64,000 nucleotides of DNA, from positions 2,356,001 through 2,420,000 of the forward strand of contig ML058469.1 of the NCBI GenBank assembly GCA_003013855.2, in the 5' to 3' direction. The DNA is from Liriodendron chinense. Its lineage: Eukaryota > Streptophyta > Magnoliopsida > Magnoliales > Magnoliaceae. The notes beneath the pieces are model-generated. The model did no database searches. It saw only the letters and a list, made by a program, of their open reading frames with translations, and was not told the origin of the DNA. The position numbers were made by a program, and so were the translations under genes. Positions 1 through 12,262 of the stretch are shown piece after piece. Position 1 is the first letter of the stretch, and every line of letters starts with the position of its first letter.

Positions 1-295
1 GTACGGGCAGTGTGTGGGGTGCTTAACCTCTTCCCACTCTGTAACCGTGATCCCTTACCTTGAATCTCTGGCCGCAGATCAACAGGAGTCATTTTAGAGG
101 AAGGAATCTTCGGATTCCCTTCTCTAACGTTTCTACGGAGTCTAGCCGACTGTAGATTCGAAGTAACTGGCTAGTGCCGACTCTGGTCTTATATAAACTC
201 ATTTAAACATATCCAGCTTAACACGACAACCAAACGAAGCCCTCGAGAACGAGGCAAGCCAGTGGCACAAACGGCGATTTCGCACTCACGCATCC

Positions 296-1660
296 TCATC
301 TCCTTCTTTTCCGAAAGGAAAGGGGAAGGGAGAAGAACGTAGTGTGGGAGCACAGAAAATCGGCGAGGGTCCACAATGTTACATCAAGGTGAAGTATCTC
401 TTGTGGAGATATTTCATTTCGCTCAAAGATGACATCCATTGGAGTCTCAACAAGCCCTAAAAGGCAATTACGAGCACCGGTGGATGGACATGGGATGTCT
501 GCATGAGCCCTTGAAGGATAGTGCATGTAGTCTTGGTTATGAATGAGTTGGAACAATGACGCATCGAAACTGTCCAGCCTTGGATCTTCTTGATGTGCAT
601 CACTCGATGGAGTAGGGATATTTGCACTAGCCGGTGAAAGAATGTACGTGTAGTCTTGGCTATGAATGAGTCAGAACGATGGCGCATAGAAACTGTTCAG
701 CCTTAGATCTTCTTGACGTGCATCACTCGACGGAGTTGAGATATTTGCACTAGCCAGTAAATGAATGTGCGCGTACTCATAACTATGAATGAGTCAGAAC
801 GATGGCGCATCGAAACTGTCCAGCCTTGGATCTTCTTGACGTGCATCACTCGATGGAGTAGAGATATCTGCACTAGTCGATGAAAGAATGTGCGTGTAGT
901 CTTAGCTATGAATGAGTCAGAATAATTGCGCATCGAAACTGTCCAAAATCGGATCTTCCTGACGTGCATCACTCGATAGAGTAGGGATATTTGCACTAGC
1001 TGATAGAGGAATGTGCGTGTAGTCTTAGCTATGAATGAGTCGGAACGATGATGCATCAAAACTGTACAAATTCAAACCTTCCTAATGTGCATCACTCAAT
1101 GGAGTACGGATAATTGCACTAGTCGGTGAAGGAATGTACGCATAGTCTTGGCTATGAATAAGTCGAAACGATGGCACATCGAAACTGTTCAAACTCGAAT
1201 CTTCCTGATGTGCATCACTCGATGGAGTACGGATAACTGCACTAGTCGATTCAAGTATCTCGAAATTGCCCGTCATCGGATCTTCTGAACGTGCCCCACT
1301 AAATGAACCGGAGACGTCTTCACGAACTATTGAATGGATGTCAGTGCCGTCTTTTCTATATACAAACGTATCCACAGTTGGTATAGGCTCATTCAAATGT
1401 ACCGCCAGAGGATCATGAAATATACCTTTATGTTTGACTTTCTCCACAAACATAGGTATATGAAGTTTCGGGTTCTGGCCAGAGATAAACATATATGTCG
1501 CCACATCGTCATCATATCTGATCAGTTGTGAACGAAGTGATATGGAGTTAGGTAAGGGGTAAACGAACTTTATTCTAACCCCATATTCTGACCATGTCGT
1601 GCCGATGATATTGTGAATTTTAGATACAAGATCCTCATATATTATTTCATTGCTCACCAT
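296..1660 (-). pseudogene. Decayed Mutator-like (MULE) transposase N-terminus with 41-residue tandem repeats
   Basis: An open frame begins with ATG at 1658-1660 and runs to a TAG at 1082-1084. Its first ~75 residues have the layout of the N-terminal module of plant MuDR-like transposases: an amphipathic start (YEDLVSKIHNIIG), a strand-rich middle, then a YDDDVATYMF segment and IPMFVE, matching the usual 'D-D/E-D-V ... l-V' pattern. From about residue 130 the protein becomes a 41-residue tandem repeat. The same frame continues past the TAG down to 296, broken by TAG and TGA codons inside repeat copies. No DDE transposase core or SWIM zinc finger is present in the window, so this is at most a 5' fragment. 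The MULE assignment is from pattern recognition only; a host gene of unknown function with a repeat tail is the alternative. Confidence 0.42.
490..1245. repeat. 123-bp tandem repeat, about 6 copies
   Basis: The landmark GAATGAGT (one copy GAATAAGT) recurs at 541, 664, 787, 910, 1033 and 1156, exactly 123 bp apart each time. The unit also carries GATCTTC.TGA.GTGCATCACTCGATGGAGTA and the block GAAACTGTCCA. Because 123 is 41 codons, every copy stays in one minus-strand frame, which is the frame of the transposase-like ORF. The outermost copies are the most diverged. Copies are close but not identical, pointing to unequal exchange followed by point mutation. Confidence 0.9.
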
Positions 1661-2066
1661 AATAAACTGAGAATCGCCACTGTTGTACCCCCATCTGCCT
1701 CGTTGATTTACTAGCTAACCATCATAATGGCAGCATATAGGCCACGTAACTGTCATGTTCAAGGATTCTTGTGCCTGAAACGAAAAGCTTGGTTGTTAGC
1801 CTTAAAAAATACATTTATGCCTCTAGAATAACCAATCTTGTTGCATAAGTATCTCAAACTGAAACAGACCATCCTTGTTGTGAAGATATCATTCCCAAGT
1901 CGAGCTATAAGGCGAAAACCCTCCAATGATGCTCTTCGTTATGCTACACAGATTTTCCCTTCTCATAGAATACCCTATCATATTATCAAAAAATAAGATG
2001 ATTTAAAAAAGTAAAAGGAGAAGCAAACTATGATCAATGTTCTGCCCCATTCTTTATTTCAAGACA
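1661..2066. other. Gene-free stretch
   Basis: AT-rich sequence with no recognisable gene, RNA or repeat structure between the transposase-like fragment and the first minisatellite cluster. Confidence 0.5.
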
Positions 2067-2185
2067 GGGGGAATCCACAATGCCAGTGGGAATCCACATT
2101 GCCTAGTGGGAATCCACAATGCCAGTGGTAATCCACATTGCCTAGTGGGAATCCACAATGCCCATGGGAATCCATATTGCTTAGG
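2067..2185. repeat. Minisatellite cluster 1 (GGGAATCCACAATGCC-type)
   Basis: Five consecutive copies of a 20-23 bp unit built on GTGGGAATCCACA(A/T)TGCC, alternating between ending in CAGT and CTAGT. The unit contains the semi-palindrome GTGGGAATCCAC. It is followed by ordinary AT-rich sequence. Confidence 0.85.
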
Positions 2186-2705
2186 TAATTTTAAATTTAT
2201 GAATTTAAACTTTTATTGGTACACATATTCACCTTCATCACCTTTCTCCAAAAAGAATAAAATAAAAAGGGGAAAAATGGAGCTTCATCTTCATTGCAAC
2301 TTCATTTTCTGATCTTTAGATAATTAGTTTTAAGGTTGGAATTGTATGTGATTCATGTAGCTTATGGTCACAACCATTGTCCAACATCAATCAAAGTAAA
2401 GAAATGAGTGCATTTTTTCTTGTCTCACTTCTTTCAATAGAATGTTGTGATGAATTGAGTGTTGTAGAGATGAGGATGTTGAGATGCATGTCTGGAAAAA
2501 CTAAGAACTATAGAATTAAAACAGAGGATACCCCATGCCACTATAGATTCTCATTGTCGAGATGCACAAGATAATCTGTTTTGATAGCCCAATGTAGAGT
2601 ATCATTCCTGTTGTAACATCCATTAGGGCCTGTTTTAATACCCTCCAAAAGAGCATGTAACAACTAAAATGTCAAATGGCAGTGAATCTTGTGTGTTTAG
2701 ATTTA
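2186..2705. other. Gene-free stretch between two related minisatellites
   Basis: AT-rich sequence with no supported gene. Short open frames exist but show no family similarity I recognise. Confidence 0.5.
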
Positions 2706-2990
2706 CTTTGCTTAGTGGGAATCCACATTGCTCAGTGGGAATCTACAATGCCTAGGGTGAATCCACGGTGCCCAATAGGATTCCACAGTGTCAGGGGGAA
2801 TCCACAGTGCTCAGTGGGAATCTACAATTCCCAGGGGAATCAACAGTGCTCAGTAGGAATCCACAGTGGCCAGTGGGAATCCGTAGTGCCAGGGGGAATC
2901 CACAGTGTTCAGTGGGAATCCCCAGTTCCAGGGGGATTTCACAGTACTCAGTGAGAATCTAGTTAGTACAGGCGAATATTAAGTACTCAG
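2706..2990. repeat. Minisatellite cluster 2 (CAGTGGGAATCCACAGTG-type)
   Basis: About 12 degenerate copies of a ~22-bp unit, CAGTGGGAATCCACAGTGCC and variants, clearly the same family as the cluster ending at 2185. Copies differ mainly in the joining bases (TCAG, CCAG, CAGGGG). Confidence 0.85.
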
Positions 2991-4344
2991 GGGAAATCCA
3001 ACCCACATTTGGACCTCCACCCATTACACTTTTCCACTTCCTCATGCACATTACCATCCACATTAACATTCACATAGAGAATCAGTTAAAGAGATGGTTT
3101 ACCTATTTTCATTTATCGGACTATTGTTGTGAGCCCAAGCTTTCTTCTCCGTTACAAATTACAATCTAGTCCAACCATTATCTTGGACATGCATCACTAC
3201 ATGGAGAATCGGATGATGACCACCGAAGTCACATGAAGAGGAAAGAAGAATGGTCCATCGACGTCGTAGATGAACGGATAACATGCATTGCCTTGGTGGG
3301 ACCTCCAAACCTAACTTTGAAGCCCTCTTTCGCTTTCTTGGTACGAAGAATGTGGTGGATCCCCATACAACGTGCTTCGCGTCAATGGCCCCACCCTTTA
3401 AAAACGTACAAGATCCTATGTGGGGCAAATTGAATGTTAGAAGACAAATCAAATCCCTTCATATAAAAAGGGTTTTAATTAGAAGTCATTAGAGAAAATT
3501 TCATGGAAATGGTCAATACGGGTAGACCACACCGGTGCAAAGAATTTGTAGTAATGTGAATCGTTGACGTTGTTCTGGGCCACATACTTAGCCTAAAAAA
3601 AGTGTGAAATCCCTTACGTGGGTTTGGAAATACACTATTTTATTGTGAACGGCTCAGATTGGCCATCCGGTGGCCAGAAACGTTGATTTTGTGGGCCCCA
3701 CTTTCTTCACTTTAGAAGGCTTCAAAAGTCTTCTGTTGAAAACCAATCCGTACGGTGAGCTGCTTGTCAGAGGGGCAAAACCGACCACAAAATGTTCAAA
3801 TTCTCGTGAAAAGGAAAATTTGGAAACCTTCTATAAGAAATTGAAGTTTTAGTTAAAATAGCCACACCTCGGGGCTAATGCAATAAAAATCCCCTCTCCT
3901 TCCAGCTAGGTTATAACGCGAGACACTTATGTACGGTTTACATGGCATACAAATTTAATGGTAGGCATTTCAAACTCCACTGTTTCCCATGACATGACAC
4001 ACTTGAGATTTAGATATCCATCGTGTTTAGGCTCATGTCATAAAATGAGTCGGTGAAACGGATGGAAAGAATAAATATAACACAAAGTTCATGGTGGGCC
4101 TCACAGAACTTGGGGTTGACAAGCAAGCAGCGTCCCAACAAGATTACTGGGCGATGTGAGGTGGGCCGCATTACCTTGACTTCTCTTATAAGCGGCGGAA
4201 CCGAGTGCAAGATCTGGGCAGGTGGGGCTGCACCTGTCAACAACCTTTGCTCACAAATAAAGCCATCTCATTTATGGACTCCACTGCCTAGTGTAGAACA
4301 CAGCAGGAATGCTGGTACTGCATACACGTGGAAGAGCTATATAA
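2991..4344. other. Intergenic DNA with dispersed repeat fragments
   Basis: No gene recognised. The stretch holds short blocks such as CCTCACAGAACTTGGGG and GTGGGCCGC that recur in foldback elements elsewhere in the window. Confidence 0.45.
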
Positions 4345-4745
4345 ACCCACTTGATGTATGTGTTTTATCCATACTATTTATTTTTTTTAGATTATTTTAG
4401 GGCATGAGCCTAAAACAGGGCAGAGATCTAAAGCTTAAGTGGACCACATCACAGAAAACAGTGAGATAATGACACCTACAATTAAAACCTTCCTCCTAAA
4501 GTCTAACTTAATGTTTAATTGCCATCAAGATATTCACGAGGTCACACATACCTTGATGACAGGAAAACACGAATATTAGCTTGATCCAAAACTTCTGTGG
4601 CCCCTGAGAAGATTTCAATGATAGGTGTTCAACATCCACGGTTTCCTGTGGTGTGGTTCACTTGTGCTTTGGATCTACTTTGTTTTTAGGCTCATGTACT
4701 AAAATGGTGGATAAAATACACGCATCGTGGTCGAGCTCACAGAGT
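4345..4745. mobile_element. Foldback MITE, same family as the element at 36251
   Basis: The left arm reads TGTATGTGTTTTATCCATAC ... GGGCATGAGCCTAAAAC ... CTAAAGCTTAAGTGGACCAC. The right arm is its rough reverse complement (CACTTGTGCTTTGGATCTAC ... TAGGCTCATGTACTAAAATGG ... GTGGATAAAATACACGC). The arms are diverged and I could not see a clean target-site duplication. Similar blocks occur around 34425-34740, 36251-36787 and 45190-45300, so the family is multicopy and non-coding. Confidence 0.6.
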
Positions 4746-6130
4746 TTTTTACACGTAGACACAGCACCCACATCGGTGAAATGCACTACGCAATCCGAGT
4801 CCCTCATTTATCATTCCCTTGCCATCTTTCTTTCTAGCTTTCCATTCGCCAACCACTCACTCAATGAATGAATGGGCCACCATGATTTTCGGGCCAGGGG
4901 GATGTTAACAGAGGACCATACATGATGAGTGGCCAGGATCTGAGACTCAGTTGCCAGTTTTACACATGCAAAAATCTCTTCTTCCATCTAAATGAATATA
5001 ATGAAATAAAAATCGTCCTTGGCCTTTGGTTAGGCCATCTACAAAGGAAAATAAATCTCTCTCAATCGGTTCTTCCAGGATTTGTGTCCTGGTTAGGCCA
5101 TCCGTGAGAAAGGCATCGCTACTAACTCAAATGTGGGGCCCACTATTTTAATGTCCAGGAAGGATCCAGTGCCTCTGTGAGCACGCAATTTTCCAGCCTC
5201 TAATCATGCACCGTACAAGCGGCACATGTCTATGATGATCAGAACGATGCATCCTGCGTCTTCCTACTTTGATTGGCCATCATAAAAAAAAAATTTGAAT
5301 AATCGAAACATCCAAACCATCTAACAATGAACTTTTTTCTGATCCAATGTGAACCGTTGATGAATTTTCTATTTTAATTTCTGTTTGCACCCCACTGATG
5401 AAGTGGTCAGAATGGTATGAATGGACGGGTCCGATCTCACCATGTATGCCACGTGTACAGCAATGACATGGTGGCACAGCACCTCCCATTCGTCCAGTTG
5501 CACTGGACCAGGACCCTTTACCGTGTACTTGCGTACGCTCGGAAACAACATGAAATCACGCGCTTTGTGAAAACCAGGTATTCCCATGTGTTAGTTGAGA
5601 TTTGAGAGAGCCCGAGAAAAAAGGATTTTCATATTCCTCGGCCGAGGATGCATATGATATTCTTCATTCTTGTGTCCTTAGTTTTTCACAATTGGATCTT
5701 ATGATTTAGACCGTTGATCTGATGCACACCAAATCGGGTGGACCATGGTAGGAAAAAATGCTCGATGAGACGACTCTAACCTTACATTTGTGCGCTACAA
5801 CGGTCTACATTGAAATAAGAAAAGCGACCAATAGTTGGGGTCAAGCCGTTCAGTGTTCGGGATTAACAAAGCATGGCCCCCACTGTAGAAACCACGGCCC
5901 GGCCAACTCGGTGGGTCAGCTCAGGACTAGATGGGTTGACTAGGCCGGTCAGAAAATGATGTGTTTATTATTTTTATTATAAATAAATAATACATGATAA
6001 TTAAGGATAATACATTTTTTAGTACATGAAAAATGGCGAACCGTACCATCTATGAAGGCCATGATATCAATGGTTATCCTGACCTAGTGAGCTGGCTGGG
6101 TTGACTCGGCCTCGTAGCTGTTCACCTTGC
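4746..6130. other. Intergenic DNA
   Basis: No gene recognised. It contains fragments such as CGGCCCGGCCAACTCGG and simple AT-rich tracts around 5960-6020. Confidence 0.4.
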
Positions 6131-6132
6131 TG

Positions 6133-6231
6133 CTTTATTTTTATTTATTTTTTGAACGCACGCACCCACACACCACCAAAGGTACCCAAACCCACAACTA
6201 CCTCTAAGCCATGAGTAAAGACCCAGCAGGC
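6133..6231 (-). mobile_element. tRNA-derived SINE, degraded copy
   Basis: Read on the minus strand it begins TACTCATGGCTTAGAGGTAG (an A-box-like TGGCTTAGAGG), continues through a shortened, degenerate B-box region to GGTGGTGTGTGGGTGCGTGCG and ends in an AAATAAATAAAAATAAA tail. This is the architecture of the copies at 15959 and 18080, with part of the middle lost. No convincing target-site duplication was found. Confidence 0.6.
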
Positions 6232-8756
6232 TTGACTTTTGGGCCATCATCTACAATTGTAGCTCACCTAATGCACGCTTTGGTGAACCACGTGTGCTAC
6301 ATTTAGGTATGCCGCTTTGTAGAGGTGCTTGTGGGCTTGGTAAAATTCTACGGCAGAGAGAAGACACCCATTTATAGAAATCATGGACACCACTTAAGGG
6401 ATGGTATGATAGCTTGGAGGTATTTGAAATACAAAATTTTGTTGTATTTTAAAGTCTTCCTTTTGCGGTGATTTGAAGTGAAATACCATGTTTTGCTTCT
6501 TTTGAATGTAAGAGAATTACATGTATAACAAAGGTTTCATGAGACTCATAATTCAATGTACACATGACATGCTAATGATACTTTCAAAGATTTAAACTAT
6601 CGGCCGCATCATTAAATTGTGAAACTGAAACATAATGTGGAATAATCGGATCGTCTATGCATCAAAAATGGAGATTTCATACTATAATCTTAAAGCCGTA
6701 CCTGATTGGGAAGACATTCCTGATGCCACCGTGTTGCCGAGAAGAATTCTTGGTCTTCCGCACCTTACACCTTTAGGAGAACCTCTCAATGGGGACTAAG
6801 GTTTGCTCTTGTGTGTTGGTGAGAGGACCAAAACCTATATTTATAGGAAAGAGGGCCAAAGAAGCTTACCTATCACACTTCTCTCCCTAGGGTCTCTACA
6901 CCGTAGGTTTCCATATCAGGCTTAATAACCGCGTATAGGGAACACGGTTCAAGCGTCCCGTCCCAGACCTATTTGTAATGATCACAACTATAGTGGGGCC
7001 CACAGAATCGCTCAATCTGAATAATCCAACGGTCATGATCTAAACTGATGATCATGTGTGGCCCACCTAATGGAGTCTTACATAAATCACATCAATAAAA
7101 TAATTAGGTCTAACTCTATGGTTCAGTTATAGAAAAATTGTATTTTAACATTGGGAACAAAGATTGAGTATCCATATGACATGGACGGATGTATGGGCGT
7201 GTGTGTAAAATCTTTTTTAAAAAATTAATAGAATAATCTAAATAGTCCAAACATCAGTCATGTAAATCAACGGTTAAAAACTATTGGCAAGTCACTCATT
7301 TGTGATCTTACGCTTGTGGCCTACCCTAGGCTTGAAAAAAAAAGATACATATAAGTGGCATAGAGGCATGCTAAAGATGGACCACCGTAACCACCATAAC
7401 AAGTATTGATTTCTTGGATGATTCTAACTTCCGGTTAACCAAGATCTATTGTTGAATTTAGGGCCTATTTGGGAGGTTCTATTTCAAATAACTCTCATTC
7501 CAAATCAAGGTGATTCCAAAATTTTCAACTGTGTGCTGGTTGCTTGTATTTGGAATGTACTGAAATTCAAAAATAGTAATATATTGAAATTATATACTTA
7601 TTATAAAGGTTTGAATTTGATTATTAAATCAACTGTAACTTCCCTAATTAATGTAAATATGTGATGTTTTGACCCATGATAATATATATTTTAGTAAAAA
7701 ATGATGAAATTTCAAACTTAAGAAGGCTATAAGCCTATAATTACAATGAAGCAACTAACTAACATTGTTTAACGGTTGATTTACAGTGTCAATATGTGTG
7801 CCAGTTAGATCATTTTAATGATTTAATTTTAGTGATAAAGTCAAATAAATCAATTGTTTTATTATGCTGATGTCATCAGCGTAATATATGTACTCAGTAG
7901 CTTAACAACACTTATGTTACATGTGTAATTCTCCTACCTTTAAAAATGAGAAAGAAATCAAATACCTTCCAATCTATATTGCCAAACGGCCCATGAATTC
8001 CAATTACATTCCAATACCCCCAATCAACGGTGCCAAACGACCCCTCAGATTATCAATCTTTTCCAATTTAACCGTTCATTCTATCCTGAGGAATAGGCCT
8101 CTAAGAAGAATATAATCCAAGAAATATTTGTTTTATAGGCAATCTAACATGGGACCCACCAATATGATAGTTTTGATTGGATTAACTTCGATCCACGTGC
8201 ACACCATCCGTGTGCATGTTCACTGCTTGTCATTTTCTGCAACGAACGCCTCAAAAACAGAACGCCCAGAGGGTAATTTCGTAATTTGAGACGTGAATCC
8301 CGTCACATGCCGCTCACGCACCTGGCCTTTCGCACTTGCGACGGCGATACTAACAATGCTAGCAACCTCGTGGAATTCGGAGTGCAATCCAGCGAGTGGA
8401 ACCCACCTCGCACGTGTAAAATAGTCAAACGTGCAATAGATCATATCCGTTCATAAGAAGAATCCTCAAATTTTCATATAATTTCCATCAAAATTTAAAT
8501 AGATCGGATAATTAGGTAGGCACAAATTTACAAAATCAAATGAACGGTTTTGGAGAAAGATACAAAAGGTTTTGCTTGAACGTACGACTGTGAAATTCCG
8601 GCCCATCTGATTTTTTTGTTTAAACCGTCAAAAACTGTGGATCTGAGGATGAGAGGCTGGGATCTTTCGCACGTGTTCTTCACTGCAACTCGTGAGGCGA
8701 GTGCACTCGGTCGAATGCAGTGGGAGTTCTTGCCCCAGCAAGGTAGCAACTACCAT
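6232..8756. other. Intergenic DNA upstream of the ACP gene, with a possible MITE
   Basis: No gene recognised. A possible terminal-inverted element runs from about 7458 (GGGCCTATTTGGGAGG) to about 8046 (the reverse complement of GAGGGGTCGTTTGGCACCG), the style of PIF/Harbinger or hAT MITEs, but the ends match poorly. The last few hundred bases would contain the ACP promoter. Confidence 0.35.
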
Positions 8757-8763
8757 TATAAAT
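8757..8763 (+). promoter_or_regulatory. Probable TATA box of the ACP gene
   Basis: TATAAAT lies about 85 bp before the ATG at 8843, in otherwise less AT-rich sequence. Transcription starting ~30 bp downstream would give a leader of about 55 nt that includes the (CT)n tract at 8818-8836, a common feature of plant 5' leaders. Confidence 0.55.
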
Positions 8764-8842
8764 GCGCAGAGGCTCAGGCATTTCTCTCTCATTCACGCCC
8801 TTCGTGCTCTTCGCCTCCTCTCTCTCTCTCTCTCTCGAATCG

Positions 8843-11800
8843 ATGGCTGCGATTTCAGGAGCTTCGATCTCCATCTCTTCCCGTCCCATGCATCAGAAAC
8901 AGGTATATTTTGCTTCTCTATTCGTTCAGATCCGGGATTTCTTTATTCATTCCTCTCTATGCTTTTGAATGCTGTCATGGAGATGTTTTGCTGTAGATCG
9001 TGAAAAATCCGTTTGAAATTATTTCAATTCTCTTGCGATGGATCGGTTCTGATTTTTACTTCTGGTATGATTATGGCGATTGATAGTTCATTCTGTTGAT
9101 GATGATGATTTGTTAAATACGTCAGATACATCATAATACAGTAGGTTCCCATCTCTTATGTATACGTTGCAGGGGATGTGTGAATCATGGCCGCTGCATC
9201 TTGTGGGCTCTATGGTGGATGGCCCAGCAGTTAGACTGATAAGGCAATCCTAGCTGTCCAATTGGTGGGTTCGGAATTAAGAATTATGGACTGTTGACAA
9301 TGAGTGGGTACAAGTTGAGAAAAGCAATGGCTAGGATCAGTCTGGTTGGGTGGTTTTTGGACCGTGGTCCATCCGCTGTAGGGCCTGCTGGATGGGACAG
9401 TGCCGATTGTTGCCCTGTTTTCATTGATGGGCTAGATTTTTTAACTTTGTACTTCCAAAAATGTGTCATGCCTAGATTTTGATCCTGACCGTCCATTAGC
9501 TGGGCCTTATTACTGAAGGTTCATAGGTAGAACTGATCAAACTATCTTAACGGTCTGATCAGAGGAGTTTTTTCTCGATGATCTTGACTCTTGCCTAGTC
9601 TTTTACTGTCACAGTGTAGGTGCTGTCCAGACATCCTCCAATCTGTGTGATCTTTGACTCATTAAACCTCCTCTGTAAGGCCCAGCTGAGGACCATCTCA
9701 TCTAAATATGCCAAACACATGATTTTGGATTGAGTATACAGTTTTTATGTTTTTCACGGACATAGAAAACTGTCTCTTTCTGCGTTGTGATCTGACTGTT
9801 ATTTCCTTGGCTGCATGGATATTGTGGAATGATTTGTTTGTGTATTGTGGATGGTTTTATTATGCTTGAATTTGGAATCTCAAGTAATTTGAGTCTAGTG
9901 ATTTTTCTTAGATCTATTGCTTTTCAGGGAGTCCGGAAATCATTTGTTTGCTTAAGGTGCTGATCATTTAAGTTTTTTGTCAAAATTAAGCATGCAATGT
10001 TGGGGAATTATTCGAGACTGTTATGGGATTTTGCCTTTCTATAAAAAAAATGTATAAAAAAAAAAAATCAGAGTCAGAATGATGCATTAGGGCTGTACTT
10101 CAATCAGATGGATCCTATTATTGGGCTGATAAAATATCAGATCATCAGATTGCAAATCAGAACCAAATTAGTGCCATCTAAGGGTTTGATTTGAAAATCA
10201 AACCATCCAGGTTGAACAAATGGACTATCCAGCTAGCAGAATGCAGATGTAGACCATCAGATTGCAAACCACATTATGCCCATCTAAGGGTTTGATTTGA
10301 AAATCAAACCATCCAGTTTGAACAAATGGACTATCCAACCTACCAGAATTCAGATGTAGACCACATCAAGGGTCCAAGTTGTCTAGATTGTGGATCTCTA
10401 ACAGATCCATGATCCGATGACAGATCTGAACCAAATCAGGTCAGACCATGTTGTGGGGCCCATGGGCCAATCAGATGTTCTACAATTCCATAGTATGTTA
10501 ACTTGTTATAGTAAGTCTATGACTTTTTGTATTTGTTTCCCTTATTATTTCTGGTACTTTTTTGTGGGCCAATTTCTGGGCAACAAACGATCCTAAAGCA
10601 ATGAGATATTGCTCCCACTTGAAAGCCTATTGTGTTTGCTTTCAAACAAGTGATCGCAGTTCTGATACTGTTTGAGTTATGACCAACTTACCAATAGCCT
10701 ATATAGTTGTGACGGGATTCAAGAGCATTTTGGTTTTTTTTTTTTTTTTATTGGTTAGTACACACACCCCAATGTTAGTATACCCTCCCCCAGTTAGTCA
10801 CACCACAATGTTAGCCACCCCCACTTGGGAGTCGATACCAGGACCTCAGTGTTGAAACGAGATTATCTTCACTCAGTCTACCACTTGAGCTATGGATCGG
10901 GGTGCCAGAGCATTTTGGTTATTTTTATTGTATTAACAAAATATATGGTTAGGATTAGATACAATGAAAGTGGTTTGGATTATATTAGTGTTTTGTTTGC
11001 TTTAAGAAAGAGTATATAAACATGCAAAGACTTTTATTAATGGTTATGATGGTTATTCAAAAAGAAAACATTAAGTTAATGGGTTATAGTTCCTGTGGCT
11101 TCCCTTTGGGCTTGTGTTGCCTACGGTGGAAGAAATAATGTTGATTATTGTGATGACCAGCATAGTGGCTAGTAGACCATTGGTTTTCAATCAAAGTCCA
11201 TATATTTTTAATTTCTATTGCATCTGTGAAAAATTTTATGGTTTAATCTTCAAGAAAAAAGAAGGTATGTATCTGAATCAAGTTTCCCTTTTTCTATTTG
11301 GTTATGTCACAGGAACTCTTAATCTATAAGATTGTGTGAACCAAATGCATACCATTTTCTAATTCCTACACAGAATAAATGACAAACATGTTTGAAGCTA
11401 TGATGTATATCCGTCAAGTGTGTACTTCCAATCTCTATCACATCGTTGATACTTATCCATTGCATATTTCAACCAAATAGGAAAAGCTGAAAACAATGTC
11501 CCCAGCCCTGAGTCCCTAAGATCCATTAGCTTCTCAGTTGTCAACTAAGGATCTGACTCTATATCTTGATGTGGGGGCACCCTCGGAGAAGATGGAAGAA
11601 AGATGAACATTGAAGAACAAGAAAGAAAAATCGCTAGAGAACTTTCATCTTTGTCTTTTACCTTATGGGTTTTCAAAAGCCATCAGGAATATCCAAGAAT
11701 GGTGCAGGAGGGCTTTATCCTCTTTCCCTATGCTTCATTCATCACATGACTCCTTGCCATTTAAGCAAATGCTGTTTACATTTTTCCAGATTTTCGCTCT

Positions 11801-12229
11801 ATATGCAGCTCCTGCAAGTTTGCAATTTCAGATTACATTGAAGTTTGTTCTGAAAGTGATAAGTGCGGCAGGAAAGAGATCTCCGCAAGAGTAAAAGGAA
11901 CAAGAAAAAAGGAAATCTGCAAGGATTAGACCTAAGAACTGCTGTTGTCTTCTCCTTAGATTATCTTAAAAGTTAAACCAAAAGAAACCCAAAATATAGA
12001 TTATCAACCAGTTATTAACTAATTTTTAATCCTAGTCATTAGTCATTTTATAATCTTAAAATAGCCCCAAAAGATACAAGTCTTTGAAATTCATTGCTAG
12101 TCCTCTCTCTGAACTTTAGGCTACACTTTAAACCCTGAGACAACTATATCTTGCAAAACTGAGAGTGAAAACAAAATATAGATCACTCAAACAGATGGGA
12201 GGGCCATAGGTTGTGGTTGCCAAGTCACT

Positions 12230-12262
<33 letters not shown>

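Noticed and set aside
2067..2990. CRISPR-like regular repeats
   Set aside because: Units are contiguous with no unique spacers of constant length, and the DNA is plant nuclear; it is a minisatellite.
10736..10906. Functional tRNA gene
   Set aside because: A- and B-box-like motifs are present but no cloverleaf with acceptor stem can be formed, and the A-tail and target duplication show a SINE.
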